Positions 27,748-36,605 of a stretch of DNA of 64,000 bases are shown here, piece by piece; positions within the stretch are counted from its first letter, which is position 1, and the number at the start of each line of letters is the position of its first letter. The position numbers and the translations under genes were made by a program. The notes below the pieces were generated by a model, which worked only from the letters and a program-made list of their open reading frames with translations, had not been told where the DNA came from and searched no databases. Origin of the DNA: Pseudomonas sp. PSB18 (GTDB lineage Bacteria > Pseudomonadota > Gammaproteobacteria > Pseudomonadales > Pseudomonadaceae); assembly GCF_014596565.1 (NCBI RefSeq), contig NZ_NOIN01000001.1, positions 434,001 through 498,000 on the forward strand, written 5' to 3'.

Positions 27748-28434
27748 TCAGCGTACCGCCAACTTGATGATCTGCTCGGTGGTCATGACAGTACCGAAGG
27801 TATCCTCGACTTCGGCCAGCGCGGCCTTGTGCAAGGCGTCCTTGTCGATGGCATCGCCGTTGACCCGGGTAATCGCACGAGTCGCCGATGCATCGGAGGC
27901 GACCAGTACGTTATAGCCCAGGGGCGCCGCATCCCGGGCGGCACCCGCCACGCACGCGTGGGTCATGAGACCGGAAATGATCAGGTTCTCGATACCGGCG
28001 CGCTTCAGACGCTTGTCCAGGTCGGTACTGCCGAACACGCTGACGGTGGTTTTCTGCAGCACCACATCCTGAGCCCTGGGCTGCATGTCCGGGTGGAACT
28101 TCACGGTTTCACCGTCCTTCGCGAACACTGCAGAACCTGCGGGAGCGACGTGCTGGACATGGAAAACCGGCATCTTGTAGTCATCGGCAAAGGCAATCAG
28201 CTTACGGGTATTGGCCAGCGCGGCAGCGCCATCAGGAATCGGCATCTTACCGGTGAAGTATTCGTTCTGAAAATCGATCACCAGTAACGCGGTTTTACCG
28301 GCAGGCAACTGGTTGATCGGCGTTGCGCCGGACATGGCACGGATAGTGGGATGGTATTCAGCAAATGCGCCGGTGCTGGCGACGATGCCGGAAAATGCAC
28401 AGGCGGCGAGGAAACGGCGGGTGAATCGTTGCAT
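27748..28434 (-). CDS. Exported isochorismatase-family cysteine hydrolase
   Basis: A 228-residue hydrolase with an N-terminal signal sequence (MQRFTRRFLAACAFSGIVAS, AxA cleavage near 25). The catalytic triad of the isochorismatase-like family is complete: Asp54 (LVIDFQNEY), Lys128 (LQKTTVSVF) and Cys161 (THACVAGAARDA). An exported form is unusual, since most family members are cytosolic. AAGGAATTCCCC precedes the ATG at 28434; the frame reaching 28605 would bury the signal peptide. Substrate unknown. Confidence 0.87.
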   Translation of the reverse strand: MQRFTRRFLAACAFSGIVASTGAFAEYHPTIRAMSGATPINQLPAGKTALLVIDFQNEYFTGKMPIPDGAAALANTRKLIAFADDYKMPVFHVQHVAPAGSAVFAKDGETVKFHPDMQPRAQDVVLQKTTVSVFGSTDLDKRLKRAGIENLIISGLMTHACVAGAARDAAPLGYNVLVASDASATRAITRVNGDAIDKDALHKAALAEVEDTFGTVMTTEQIIKLAVR

Positions 28435-28588
28435 GGGGAATTCCTTCCTGGTTATCGAGGAAGGAATGCTAGGGGGAGCCCCTGAACTTGGACACAGCGT
28501 AAACGGCACAGGATCTGTTCGGGATTTGCACCAATAAGATATTTGTCGGTGGGCGCCGCCTCCGTCGACTGAGTACTCGGGGCTCGAC

Positions 28589-29026
28589 TCAATCCGGCAT
28601 GACAATGCGTATTTCCCTGGACCCGATTGGGCTGCCTGTCACCTCGTCGATGGCCACCGCCTTGATCTCGGTCCCCGCCTGGGCATCGAAGAAACGCACC
28701 ATCTCCCCTCCCGCTCGATGTTTACGCCCCCAGGCTCCGATCATGAACAGCACAGGGAGGAAATCGACCCCGGCTTCTGTCAGGACGTATTCATCACGGG
28801 GCGGCCGTTCGCAGTAGCGATGTTTCTCCAGCAGCCCCGCTTCGGTCAGCGCCGCCAAGCGTTTAGTGAGGATGGTCGGAGCGATGCCAAGGCTTTTCCT
28901 GAACTCATCGAAACGGCAGATGCCACGGTGCGCATCCCTGAGGATCAGGATGCTCCATTGATCGCCAACGGACCTGAGGCTGCGCTCGATCGGGCATGAG
29001 CTTTCACACAACAATTCATCCTTCAT
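28589..29026 (-). CDS. HxlR-family transcriptional regulator
   Basis: A 145-residue single-domain winged-helix regulator of the HxlR/MarR-like type. The signature CPIERSLRSVGDQWSILILRDA is at the N-terminus and the wing sequence YCERPPRDEYVLTEAG follows. The tail after about residue 100 is longer than usual. Two starts are possible, ATG at 29026 and GTG at 29047; family alignment favours 29026. It is divergent from the SDR gene by about 85 bases and probably controls it. Confidence 0.85.
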   Translation of the reverse strand: MKDELLCESSCPIERSLRSVGDQWSILILRDAHRGICRFDEFRKSLGIAPTILTKRLAALTEAGLLEKHRYCERPPRDEYVLTEAGVDFLPVLFMIGAWGRKHRAGGEMVRFFDAQAGTEIKAVAIDEVTGSPIGSREIRIVMPD

Positions 29027-29110
29027 ATCGTTTCGATATCGACTCACTTTCGTATTGATAGTAACCTAAGTCTCACACGCGGACCAGTATGAGCCACAGA
29101 GGTAGATCAG

Positions 29111-29893
29111 ATGAGCAGAAACAGCGATTCATGGGTGCTGATCACCGGCGCCTCCAGCGGTTTTGGTGAGGAATTTGCCAAGCAATATGCGGCAATCGGT
29201 CATCCTTTGGTACTGGTTGCCCGCCGGCTGGATCGTCTGCAGACCCTGGCTAAATCGTTGCGCAACCAGTACGGCATTGAAGTGCTCGTCGAACAGGTCG
29301 ACCTCTCTGACACTGCTGCGGTCATCAATCTCCATGCGGATTTGAATCAACGTGGCATCCAGATCGATACCCTGATCAACAACGCCGGGCACGGGCTGCA
29401 AGGTCCTTTGCTGGACGCGCAATTGAACGACGCGTTGGCGATGATTCAGCTCGACATTGCAAGCCTGACGGCCATGACCCACCTTTTCGGCCAAGACATG
29501 CGGAAGCGCCGGCGCGGAAGAATCCTACAGATCGCCAGCGTCCTGGCTTACCAAGGCGTGGTGAATTTTGCCGTGTACTCGGCTGCCAAGGCATACGTCC
29601 TACGCCTAGGAGAAGCTTTGCACCGTGAGTTCAAAGCCGATGGGGTCACCGTCACCACCTTGTGCCCCGGCATGACGGACACCGGCTTCGCTACCGCGGC
29701 GCAGCAGAAAATCACTCCAGGACTGAAAGCCATCATGATGCAGCCGGCCCCCGTGGTACGGGCAGGCATCCGCGCACTGGGCGCCGGGCGCATCAGCGTC
29801 GTACCGGGCATCATGAACAAGCTCAACGTGATCTTCATGTGGGCGACACCTCGCTGGTTACATCAGGCAGCGTTGTCGCGGGTGATGAACTGA
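29111..29893 (+). CDS. Short-chain dehydrogenase/reductase
   Basis: A 260-residue classical SDR. Motifs: TGASSGFG cofactor loop near residue 13, NNAGH near 93, catalytic Ser in QIASVLAYQG and YxxxK (YSAAK) near 158, and PGMTDTGF after it. It resembles the DltE/YqjQ subgroup, which is NADP-dependent with unknown substrates. AGAGGTAGATCAG precedes the ATG. It is divergently transcribed from an HxlR regulator, a frequent arrangement. Confidence 0.88.
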   Translation: MSRNSDSWVLITGASSGFGEEFAKQYAAIGHPLVLVARRLDRLQTLAKSLRNQYGIEVLVEQVDLSDTAAVINLHADLNQRGIQIDTLINNAGHGLQGPLLDAQLNDALAMIQLDIASLTAMTHLFGQDMRKRRRGRILQIASVLAYQGVVNFAVYSAAKAYVLRLGEALHREFKADGVTVTTLCPGMTDTGFATAAQQKITPGLKAIMMQPAPVVRAGIRALGAGRISVVPGIMNKLNVIFMWATPRWLHQAALSRVMN

Positions 29894-30006
29894 GCGACTT
29901 TGAGCGGGCGGCCCTTCATGGTCGTCCCACTTCGTTATGACGCTAGAACCTGCGCATGCAGTCGGCGCCCAATCACATCCAGCAAGTCAGCCCCGGCCCA
30001 GGGGCC

Positions 30007-30846
30007 TCAGCCATTGCCCCCCAAAACGATCCGCTTCCCGACCTTCTCTCCCACCTCCAGCGCCTGTCCATCCCGTTGCTTACCCTGCCGAGCCTGCCCA
30101 ACCAGCCGGGGAATCAACTCCCCCTCCGGCAAGTGCTGCCAGAAGCGCCCGGGCATGTGCTGCCTCAGCGCCTGCGGATTGACCCTCGCCGGGTTGAAGG
30201 TGTGCCGGTAGTAAGTGCGCCATAACTCTGCGTCCGGATCTTCAGCGTGGCGCGCCCATTGCTGCCACTGCTCAGGACAATGGCGCTGATAATCCAGGGA
30301 CTCACCATCGAAGCGGATGCCATCGCGAGGCGTCGCTATCAGCCAGCGTTGGCGGCCCAGCCGCTCGGCAAAATGGCCGCTCGCGCTTTCGAGGATGTCA
30401 TGGGCCGGCTCGTGAAAGGCCACGAGGTCCAGTTGCAACTGCTCGGCAAGCGCCTGCGGCAAGGGTATGAAGCGCACAAACGCATGGAGGTGATGGGCCT
30501 CGCGGCTGACTTGTTTGATCCGTCGCTGCAATTCGCTGCCCAGGCGATCACCGGCGAGCATCGCCGTGCGGTCGCCATGGGCGACACGCCAGAGCACTTC
30601 GTACAACAGGCTCCAGCGTTGTTCGCCCTGGTAACGACCGGCCTGCTCAAGCTGGGTCAACAAAGCCGCCGGCACCCGCGTGGAGAACGGACCCGAACCT
30701 GACGGCAGCGGCGTCGGCATGGCCAGCAAATCGGCCATGGGGCCTTGGGTCCAGGTCACCTCAGCGGGGTCGATGCCGTGGCCGAGCAGTTTGCGGGCCT
30801 GGTCGCGCCATATCAGGAAATCATCCTGGCAATCCAGCGCAATCAT
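30007..30846 (-). CDS. TIGR03915-like putative DNA repair protein
   Basis: A 279-residue protein that pairs with the radical SAM gene upstream, as in the known TIGR03915/TIGR03916 couple. Recognisable segments are LLYEVLWRVAHGD, HAFVRFIPL, AFHEPAHDILESASGHFAER and the C-terminal region with HTFNPARVNPQALRQHMPGRFW. Its C-terminal part is of the DUF4130 type. The enzymatic role is unknown. The ATG overlaps the TGA of the radical SAM gene (ATGA), so translation is coupled. Because that gene carries a LexA box, this one is expected to be SOS-induced too. Confidence 0.85.
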   Translation of the reverse strand: MIALDCQDDFLIWRDQARKLLGHGIDPAEVTWTQGPMADLLAMPTPLPSGSGPFSTRVPAALLTQLEQAGRYQGEQRWSLLYEVLWRVAHGDRTAMLAGDRLGSELQRRIKQVSREAHHLHAFVRFIPLPQALAEQLQLDLVAFHEPAHDILESASGHFAERLGRQRWLIATPRDGIRFDGESLDYQRHCPEQWQQWARHAEDPDAELWRTYYRHTFNPARVNPQALRQHMPGRFWQHLPEGELIPRLVGQARQGKQRDGQALEVGEKVGKRIVLGGNG

Positions 30847-32063
30847 CCCCACAACCCCATTTGCATGGGCCCTTGGGGCTCACGCAAGCGCGCACGCAGC
30901 AGGCCGCTGCGCATCTGAGCCTCGGCGGGCCGATAGTCGCTGGTGACGATGAACGGTCGCGCCTTTTCCAGCACGCAGCGCAACTGCACCAGATCGTCGT
31001 AGCGAACCCGTCGTTCCCGGCGCAGCGCCACCAGGCGTTGCACGCTGCGCAGGCCAATCCCCGGAATACGCGCCAGCAAGGCGGGTTCGGCACGGTTGAC
31101 GTCGAGGGGGAACACTTCACGGTTCGCCAGCGCCCAGGCCAGTTTGGGGTCGATATCCAGATCCAGGTTGCCGGCGCCCCCCAGGATTTCGCCCGCCTTG
31201 TAGCCGTAGCCGCGCATGAGGAAATCAGCCTGGTACAGCCTGTGCTCGCGCAATAACGGCGGCGCCGCCAATGGCACGCTGGCGGGGCTGTCGGGAATGG
31301 GGCTGAAAGCTGAATAATAGACCCGCCGCAGGCCGTACCCCTGGTAGAGCGATTCGGCAGTCTGCAAGATCGCATGATCGTCCGTGGCATCGGCCCCGAC
31401 GATCACCTGGGTGCTCTGCCCGGCCGGGGCGAAGCGAGGCGCCCGTGCTTCTCCGGCCACCGCTTGCTGGCCCTGATGGATGGTGCCCATGGCCTGGCGG
31501 ATCGTGACCAGTTGCTTCTCCGGCGCCAGGCGCTTGAGACTGGCCTCGCTGGGTAACTCGATGTTCACGCTGAGGCGATCGGCCAGTCGCCCGGCCTCCT
31601 CGATCAGCAGCGGATCGGCATCGGGAATGGTCTTGAGGTGGATATAGCCCCGGAACTGATGTACCTCCCGCAACAGACGCGCCACGCGCACCAGTTGCTC
31701 CATGGTGTAGTCGGCCGACCGAATGATGCCGGAACTCAGGAACAACCCGCTGATGCAGTTGCGACGATAGAAATCCAGGGTCAGGCGCACCACCTCCTCC
31801 GGTGTGAAGCGCGCCCTCGGCACGTTGCTGGAGCGGCGGTTGACGCAATACTGGCAGTCGTAGAGGCAGAAATTGGTCAGCAGCACCTTGAGCAGCGAGA
31901 CGCAGCGCCCATCAGGTGTATAACTATGACAGATGCCCATGCCGTCCGTGGCTCCCAACCCGTCACGACCGCGAGAGCTGCGCTTGGGTGCACCACTGCT
32001 GGCGCAGGAAGCGTCATATTTGGCAGCGTCGGCGAGAATGCCAAGCTTGGCGATCAGTTGCAT
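30843..32063 (-). CDS. Putative DNA modification/repair radical SAM protein (TIGR03916-like)
   Basis: A 406-residue radical SAM enzyme. The [4Fe-4S] cluster motif is C66-x3-C70-x2-C73 (FCLYDCQYC). The central region has the expected barrel strands (GYIHLKTIPDAD, SVNIELPSEASLK, TQVIVGADATDD). The C-terminus carries a helix-hairpin-helix DNA-binding motif (LARIPGIGLRSVQRLVALRR, about 330-350). It belongs to a family proposed to modify or repair DNA. The ATG at 32063 lies 17 bases from a LexA-type box and is first in a two-gene operon. The reaction is not known. Confidence 0.9.
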   Translation of the reverse strand: MQLIAKLGILADAAKYDASCASSGAPKRSSRGRDGLGATDGMGICHSYTPDGRCVSLLKVLLTNFCLYDCQYCVNRRSSNVPRARFTPEEVVRLTLDFYRRNCISGLFLSSGIIRSADYTMEQLVRVARLLREVHQFRGYIHLKTIPDADPLLIEEAGRLADRLSVNIELPSEASLKRLAPEKQLVTIRQAMGTIHQGQQAVAGEARAPRFAPAGQSTQVIVGADATDDHAILQTAESLYQGYGLRRVYYSAFSPIPDSPASVPLAAPPLLREHRLYQADFLMRGYGYKAGEILGGAGNLDLDIDPKLAWALANREVFPLDVNRAEPALLARIPGIGLRSVQRLVALRRERRVRYDDLVQLRCVLEKARPFIVTSDYRPAEAQMRSGLLRARLREPQGPMQMGLWG

Positions 32064-32079
32064 GGGCGGGCTCTCAATA

Positions 32080-32095
32080 CTGGTTATGCATACAG
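32080..32095. promoter_or_regulatory. LexA (SOS) box
   Basis: CTGGTTATGCATACAG fits CTG-N10-CAG exactly and the centre is AT-rich, as in the proteobacterial LexA consensus. It lies just upstream of the radical SAM start codon, so LexA would block transcription of the repair operon until DNA damage occurs. Confidence 0.75.
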
Positions 32096-32180
32096 TATTT
32101 GGAGAAGCGTGGCGATGCAAGCGCCATTGGTCATCGATGGGTTATAATCCGCTCATCCACGCGATTTGAGGTTCAGCCCC

Positions 32181-32351
32181 ATGGGCATTATCAGCCTTGA
32201 AACCAAGAAGGCCTACGCGGCCAGGACACGTCGGTCCAACTACGCGGCCAGCTTGCGCCTGGAAGGCTTCAAAGTGACCTTCTCCGATGGCGAATGCAAA
32301 ATGCCGACCCGTGAAGAAGTCCTGAAGACCTTCACCAAGACCAGAACCTGA
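32181..32351 (+). CDS. yhfG: YhfG-like Fic antitoxin
   Basis: A 56-residue protein of the YhfG (DUF2559) family, which accompanies Fic toxins. The inhibitory motif S/T-xxx-E-G/N is visible as S24-LRL-E28-G29; in class I Fic systems this glutamate blocks ATP orientation in the toxin. GAGG precedes the ATG at 32181. The stop codon overlaps the fic start (TGATG), giving translational coupling. A TATAAT hexamer lies at 32143-32148. Confidence 0.85.
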   Translation: MGIISLETKKAYAARTRRSNYAASLRLEGFKVTFSDGECKMPTREEVLKTFTKTRT

Positions 32352-32971
32352 TGCCCGACAAATATGGGGTCGGTGAAGACGCCTATTGCTACCCGGGCTC
32401 CACTGTCCTTCGCAACAGACTCGATATCCGTGACGAACCCACCCTGAGCGAAGCCGAACAACAACTCACGGCCATCGCGGCGGACCACGTCGAATTCAAC
32501 CCTCCCCCTTATGACCTGGCCTACCTCCAGAACATCCACCGGCTGCTGTTCTCGGATTTGTACGAATGGGCCGGAGAACTGCGCACCGTCGGGATGGCCA
32601 AACAAGACACACGCTTCTGCCAGCCGCAGTTCATGGAAAAAGAAGCCGGGAAAATCTTCAGCAACATGGCCGCCGCCCATTGGTTCGAAGGGCTGTCCCG
32701 GGGGGACCTGATCGTTGCCGTGGCCGATTCCTATTCCGATATCAACGTCGTCCACCCCTTTCGCGAAGGCAATGGACGTGCCCAGCGCATTCTCTTCGAG
32801 CATCTCATCATGAATGCCGGGTTTGAAATCAGTTGGTGGGGCATCGAGAAGGACGAGTGGATCTTTGCAAACATTGCGGCTTACAACTGCACACTTGGCC
32901 CTATGGAGCAGGTGTTCGAGAAGTGTATTGGCCAGGCGATTCAAGCCATTGCAAGTGATATCGCCCCATGA
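32351..32971 (+). CDS. fic: Fic-domain AMP-transferase toxin
   Basis: A 206-residue Fic protein. The catalytic loop is complete, HPFREGNGRAQR at residues 135-146 (HxFx(D/E)GNGRxxR), with Glu in the metal-binding position. The flap region EWAGELRTVGMAK is also typical. Class I Fic proteins AMPylate targets such as DNA gyrase and topoisomerase IV. The protein lacks its own inhibitory helix at the N-terminus, consistent with regulation by the YhfG-like partner encoded immediately upstream. Confidence 0.93.
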   Translation: MPDKYGVGEDAYCYPGSTVLRNRLDIRDEPTLSEAEQQLTAIAADHVEFNPPPYDLAYLQNIHRLLFSDLYEWAGELRTVGMAKQDTRFCQPQFMEKEAGKIFSNMAAAHWFEGLSRGDLIVAVADSYSDINVVHPFREGNGRAQRILFEHLIMNAGFEISWWGIEKDEWIFANIAAYNCTLGPMEQVFEKCIGQAIQAIASDIAP

Positions 32972-33119
32972 ATTGATCGCACTAACGATCGACTCGCTCA
33001 AATCCATGTCTCATTCGAAGCCGCATTGATGGATTTATTTCATCTTGCGGGTAGGTCAGCGATAAACTCGGCAACCATTGCATGCCTCGACGCTGCAGAT
33101 CATCCTCAAGGACTCCAGT

Positions 33120-33662
33120 ATGACTCTCTCGCCGTCACGCGCCCTCTTCTTCGTCTCCAGCCTCCTGGCCAGCACGCTGAGCTTCGCCGAAGCTGAACCG
33201 GCCGATGGCAGCCTCATCAAGGACTCGACCAAAGCCGCCGTTTCATCGTTCATCACGGCTGGGAAGAACCTGTTGGGCGGTGTGAGCGAGGGTGTACTCG
33301 ATGGCCGCGAATCGGCCCAGGGCACCGATGGCGCAGCGATCATTTCCTCCGGCGAACAAATGAAAGAGCGCATTGGCGTCGAGGTGCTGAAACTGGAGCC
33401 CAGTGATGACAACCTTACAGTCACTCTCGGTTTCAAGAACAGTACCGACACGCAACTGCGCCTGATCAACCTCAGGCAGACGGGTGTCTTGCTGGCTATC
33501 GACCAGGCAGGTTATGCCAACAGCCTCAAGGCAATGGAAAACCCGGATGAAGTCACTGTTCCACCCAAGGCCGCCGTGCGGCAGAAGTTCATCTTCGATG
33601 GGCAGAACGAGCCCATCAGTTCTGTACGGGTGTGGGGCCAGGACTATCAATTGAAAAAATAA
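33120..33662 (+). CDS. Exported hypothetical protein
   Basis: A 180-residue protein with a signal peptide (MTLSPSRALFFVSSLLASTLSFAEA). The mature part contains a Gly-rich amphipathic stretch and a C-terminal beta-rich domain (LTVTLGFKNSTDTQLRLINL ... SSVRVWGQDYQL) resembling an immunoglobulin-like fold. No family is recognised. AAGGACTCCAGT precedes the ATG at 33120. It is probably periplasmic. Confidence 0.75.
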   Translation: MTLSPSRALFFVSSLLASTLSFAEAEPADGSLIKDSTKAAVSSFITAGKNLLGGVSEGVLDGRESAQGTDGAAIISSGEQMKERIGVEVLKLEPSDDNLTVTLGFKNSTDTQLRLINLRQTGVLLAIDQAGYANSLKAMENPDEVTVPPKAAVRQKFIFDGQNEPISSVRVWGQDYQLKK

Positions 33663-33719
33663 TGTTATCGGGCCAGAAGAGCGAGCAAGCTGCTTCCTCT
33701 TCTCCCCTCTCCACATGAA

Positions 33720-34451
33720 ATGCCGACGATGAACACGATCAGAACGTTCTCCCCCAATGGAAAAGGCCGGGACTTTGTCGTAGGTGATGTCCATGGACAC
33801 TTCAAACTTCTGAAGTCGCTTTTGGTTAACGCCAATTTCAATGTTGAACGGGATCGTGTGTTCTCGGTTGGCGACCTGATCGATCGCGGCCCGGACTCCC
33901 TGGACGTGATGAACTGGCTCACGGAGCCCTGGTTTCACGCAGTCCGGGGCAATCATGAACAGATGCTCATCGACTGTGTGTCCGGACAGGGTGACATTGC
34001 CAGGCACACCCGGAACGGCGGAGCCTGGCTCTATGAGCTGGCAGCCACGACCCAGCACCAACTGTCCAAGGTTCTCCAGGAACTTCCGCTGATCATTGAA
34101 GTTGACCTGATAGACGGTAGAAAAATTGGCATCGTGCACGCCGAAGCGCCGTTAATACACGACGATGGCGACTGGCAGACCGCCAAAGACGCCTTGTCCG
34201 GACATTTTGGCGAAGACAGCCGCCACCGCGCCCTGCAAACAGCCTTGTATGCCCGAGGGAGAATCGAACAGCGGAATAATGACCCCATTCGGGGAATAAG
34301 CCGACTTTATGTGGGGCACACAACCGTACCGAGCATCATCCACTTGGGTAATGTCGTATACATCGATACCGGCTGTTGCTTTCACGATGGGGCATTGAGC
34401 CTTGTGGAAATCAATACGGATACCACGACCTGCTTAACAATGCGCCCATAG
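33720..34451 (+). CDS. PPP-type metallophosphoesterase (lambda phosphatase-like)
   Basis: A 243-residue two-metal phosphatase. The signature motifs are GDVHG (22-26), GDLIDRG (51-57), GNHEQ (77-81), a metal-ligand His in IVHAEAP and VGHT near 205. It resembles bacteriophage lambda phosphatase and the PrpA/PrpB Ser/Thr phosphatases of enteric bacteria, and could act on phosphoproteins. Starts at 33720 and 33729 are both possible; neither has a strong ribosome site. It converges on the chemoreceptor gene. Confidence 0.87.
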   Translation: MPTMNTIRTFSPNGKGRDFVVGDVHGHFKLLKSLLVNANFNVERDRVFSVGDLIDRGPDSLDVMNWLTEPWFHAVRGNHEQMLIDCVSGQGDIARHTRNGGAWLYELAATTQHQLSKVLQELPLIIEVDLIDGRKIGIVHAEAPLIHDDGDWQTAKDALSGHFGEDSRHRALQTALYARGRIEQRNNDPIRGISRLYVGHTTVPSIIHLGNVVYIDTGCCFHDGALSLVEINTDTTTCLTMRP

Positions 34452-34483
34452 TTGGCATGGAAATGACGTTTCGCCCGCATCGG

Positions 34484-36109
34484 TCAGACCTTGAAGCTCG
34501 CCACCAGGCGATTCAACTCAATCGCCAGGTTCGCCATCTCACTGCAGGCGCCGGCGGTCTGAGTGGCACCCGCCGAGCTCTGGATCGACAGCTCGCGGAT
34601 GCTGGTCAGGTTCTGATCGGCCTCGCGAGCCACCTGCGCCTGCTCTTCGGAGGCGGTGGCGATCAGCAGGTTGCGTTCATTGATACGGGTAATCGTCTCG
34701 GCGATCTGCTTGAGCGACAGATCGGCGTTCTGTGCCACCGAGATTGAACTGCTGGCCATCTGGGCACTGATGTTCATTGCGCCCACCGCCTGGGTCGAGT
34801 CGGACTGAATCGCGCTGATCATCTGTTCGATTTCCTGGGTTGACTGCTGGGTGCGATGTGCCAGGGCCCGGACTTCATCGGCCACGACGGCAAAGCCGCG
34901 ACCTTGCTCGCCGGCGCGGGCGGCTTCAATGGCCGCGTTCAGCGCCAGCAGGTTGGTCTGCTCGGCAATCGCGCGAATCACCTCGACCACCTTGCTGATG
35001 TCCTGGGCCCTGCCGGACAAGGCCTTGACCTGGTCTCCAGTGCTGGCCACGTTGCCGGCCAGGCTTTCGATGGCTTTGAGGGTCTGCGCCACATTCTCGA
35101 TCCCCGAGCGGGTGAACTCCATGGATTCGCGGGAAGATTGGGCGGCGGCTTCGGCATTGCGTGCGACCTCATCCACCGCGACGCTCATTTCGGTCACGGC
35201 GGTGGCAGCCTGATTGACCTCATCGTTCTGCCGCACCAATCCGCGGCTGGCATCTTCGGTCACCGCGGTCATTTCCTCAGAAGCCGATGCCAGTTGGGTG
35301 GACGAGTCGGCGATGCGGGCAATGGTTTCCCGCAGGTTGCTCTGCATCCTCGCCAGGGCCGCCAGCAGGCGGCTGGCTTCATCGCGGCCACTGATCAAGA
35401 TCTCCCGGGACAGATCGCTGCCGGCGATGCGCTCGGCTACGGCCAGCGCATCATTGATGGGCGAGGTGATGCTTCGGGTCAAGACCGCAGCCAGCACCAC
35501 AGTGAGTACCACAGTCATCACCAGCAGGCCAATCACCAACGTTACTCCATGGCTATAGGTCGACGCGGCATCCAGCCCTGCACGCTTGGCGCCCTCGTCG
35601 TTAAAGTCCAAGAGCTTACTCATCTTGTCCTGCAGGGTATTAGTCATCGGGCTGATGCGGGTATTGATCAGGGTAATGGCAGCAGCGTTGTCACCACTTC
35701 GCAGCAACGGCTCCAGCTCGTCCAACAGCTTGAGATACTGCTGCACATCGACGGACACCGCCTGGTAGAGCTCACGCTCTGTCGGCCCGGTAATCAAGCG
35801 CTCGTAACGGTTGAGGGCCTCCTGCAGCGTGCTGCGGTAGCCGCTCAACGAAGCGATGCGGCTTTGGCGCAGCTGTTCGTCGGTGGTCACGGTGATGCGG
35901 ATGCTTTCAAGGCGCAGGCGCAAGATACCTGTCTGCATCTTGCCGGCTTCACGGGTACTCGCCATCCAGTTGGTTTCGACATCCTGCTCCGAGTCTCGCA
36001 GCTTGCCCATCTGCAACAGGGCGACAATGCCCAGGGCAAAAACCACCAGGACAATGAGCGAGAAGAAAGTGGCAGACCTCGGGGCGAGGTTCATAGTCCT
36101 GACATTCAT
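34484..36109 (-). CDS. Methyl-accepting chemotaxis protein
   Basis: A 541-residue chemoreceptor. TM1 at about 10-32, a periplasmic four-helix-bundle ligand domain (about 35-190), TM2 (about 192-215), HAMP (about 215-268) and a cytoplasmic signalling domain whose tip reads [23 protein letters not shown], the hallmark CheA/CheW-binding hairpin. The C-terminus (LVASFKV) has no CheR-binding pentapeptide. The ligand is unknown. The ATG at 36109 places TM1 correctly; the ORF extends upstream without support. This is the last complete chromosomal gene before the prophage. Confidence 0.92.
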   Translation of the reverse strand: MNVRTMNLAPRSATFFSLIVLVVFALGIVALLQMGKLRDSEQDVETNWMASTREAGKMQTGILRLRLESIRITVTTDEQLRQSRIASLSGYRSTLQEALNRYERLITGPTERELYQAVSVDVQQYLKLLDELEPLLRSGDNAAAITLINTRISPMTNTLQDKMSKLLDFNDEGAKRAGLDAASTYSHGVTLVIGLLVMTVVLTVVLAAVLTRSITSPINDALAVAERIAGSDLSREILISGRDEASRLLAALARMQSNLRETIARIADSSTQLASASEEMTAVTEDASRGLVRQNDEVNQAATAVTEMSVAVDEVARNAEAAAQSSRESMEFTRSGIENVAQTLKAIESLAGNVASTGDQVKALSGRAQDISKVVEVIRAIAEQTNLLALNAAIEAARAGEQGRGFAVVADEVRALAHRTQQSTQEIEQMISAIQSDSTQAVGAMNISAQMASSSISVAQNADLSLKQIAETITRINERNLLIATASEEQAQVAREADQNLTSIRELSIQSSAGATQTAGACSEMANLAIELNRLVASFKV

Positions 36110-36375
36110 GTTTTTTGTCTCTCTTGGAAAGGGTCGGCGTAGCGCTGCCGTTATTCCGAGATATCGACCGAGATGCCTGGTGCTGCAAGCCATCCGACAA
36201 GTGGGCTAGGGCGGTCTTTGGCAGGACATCGGCGATGGGTGCCCTTCTTCATCCGGCGGTAGAGTTTGTGCTCGTGGACGTGAGGGAGTTGGAACTGCGC
36301 GATCCTGTGGCTTCAGACCTCGCTGAGCGCTTTCCTGATAAACTGCGGCCCTCCGCCTTTCTGTCCAGATATCCG

Positions 36376-36453
36376 ATGTCTCTATACCCAGCTCCCCCGC
36401 AGACCTTGTCCCGGCGCTTCAGCGTTGCACCCATGATGGATTGGAACTGCTAA
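36376..36453 (+). pseudogene. dusA: Truncated 5' end of dusA (prophage target)
   Basis: The frame begins at ATG 36376 and reads MSLYPAPPQT then LSRRFSVAPMMDWNC and stops. LSRRFSVAPMMDW is the highly conserved N-terminus of tRNA-dihydrouridine synthase A, where the intact protein continues with TDRHCR. The coding match ends at the DW codons, so the gene has been split by integration. The rest of dusA, possibly with a phage-supplied new start, should lie beyond the right prophage end, outside this window. Confidence 0.88.
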
Positions 36454-36605
36454 TTCTACAGGCCATGTAATACGCGCCCTGTAGCGCACGACAAACAAAC
36501 CCGTACCACTTTCGTACCACCCACTCTGCCGAGCGCGAGAGCATTGATTGACTTCGCCAAGCGCGGCTTCCACCATGCGCACCTGCCGCATGGAGAGAAC
36601 TATTA
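36430..36605. other. Left prophage attachment region (attL) in dusA
   Basis: The host dusA sequence stops within CCATGATGGATTGGAAC, and non-dusA DNA begins at about 36446. The exact crossover core cannot be fixed without the right junction. Inside the junction lie two GTACCAC repeats (36503-36509 and 36514-36520) whose starts are 11 bases apart, about one helical turn, which look like integrase arm sites. A CCATGCG/CGCATGG inverted repeat (36573-36593) precedes the first cargo gene. dusA is a known insertion site for a family of phage integrases. Confidence 0.75.

Noticed and set aside
34856..36142. 428-codon forward frame opposite the chemoreceptor
   Set aside because: Antisense shadow of a high-GC gene with no family resemblance; the reverse strand encodes a clear MCP.
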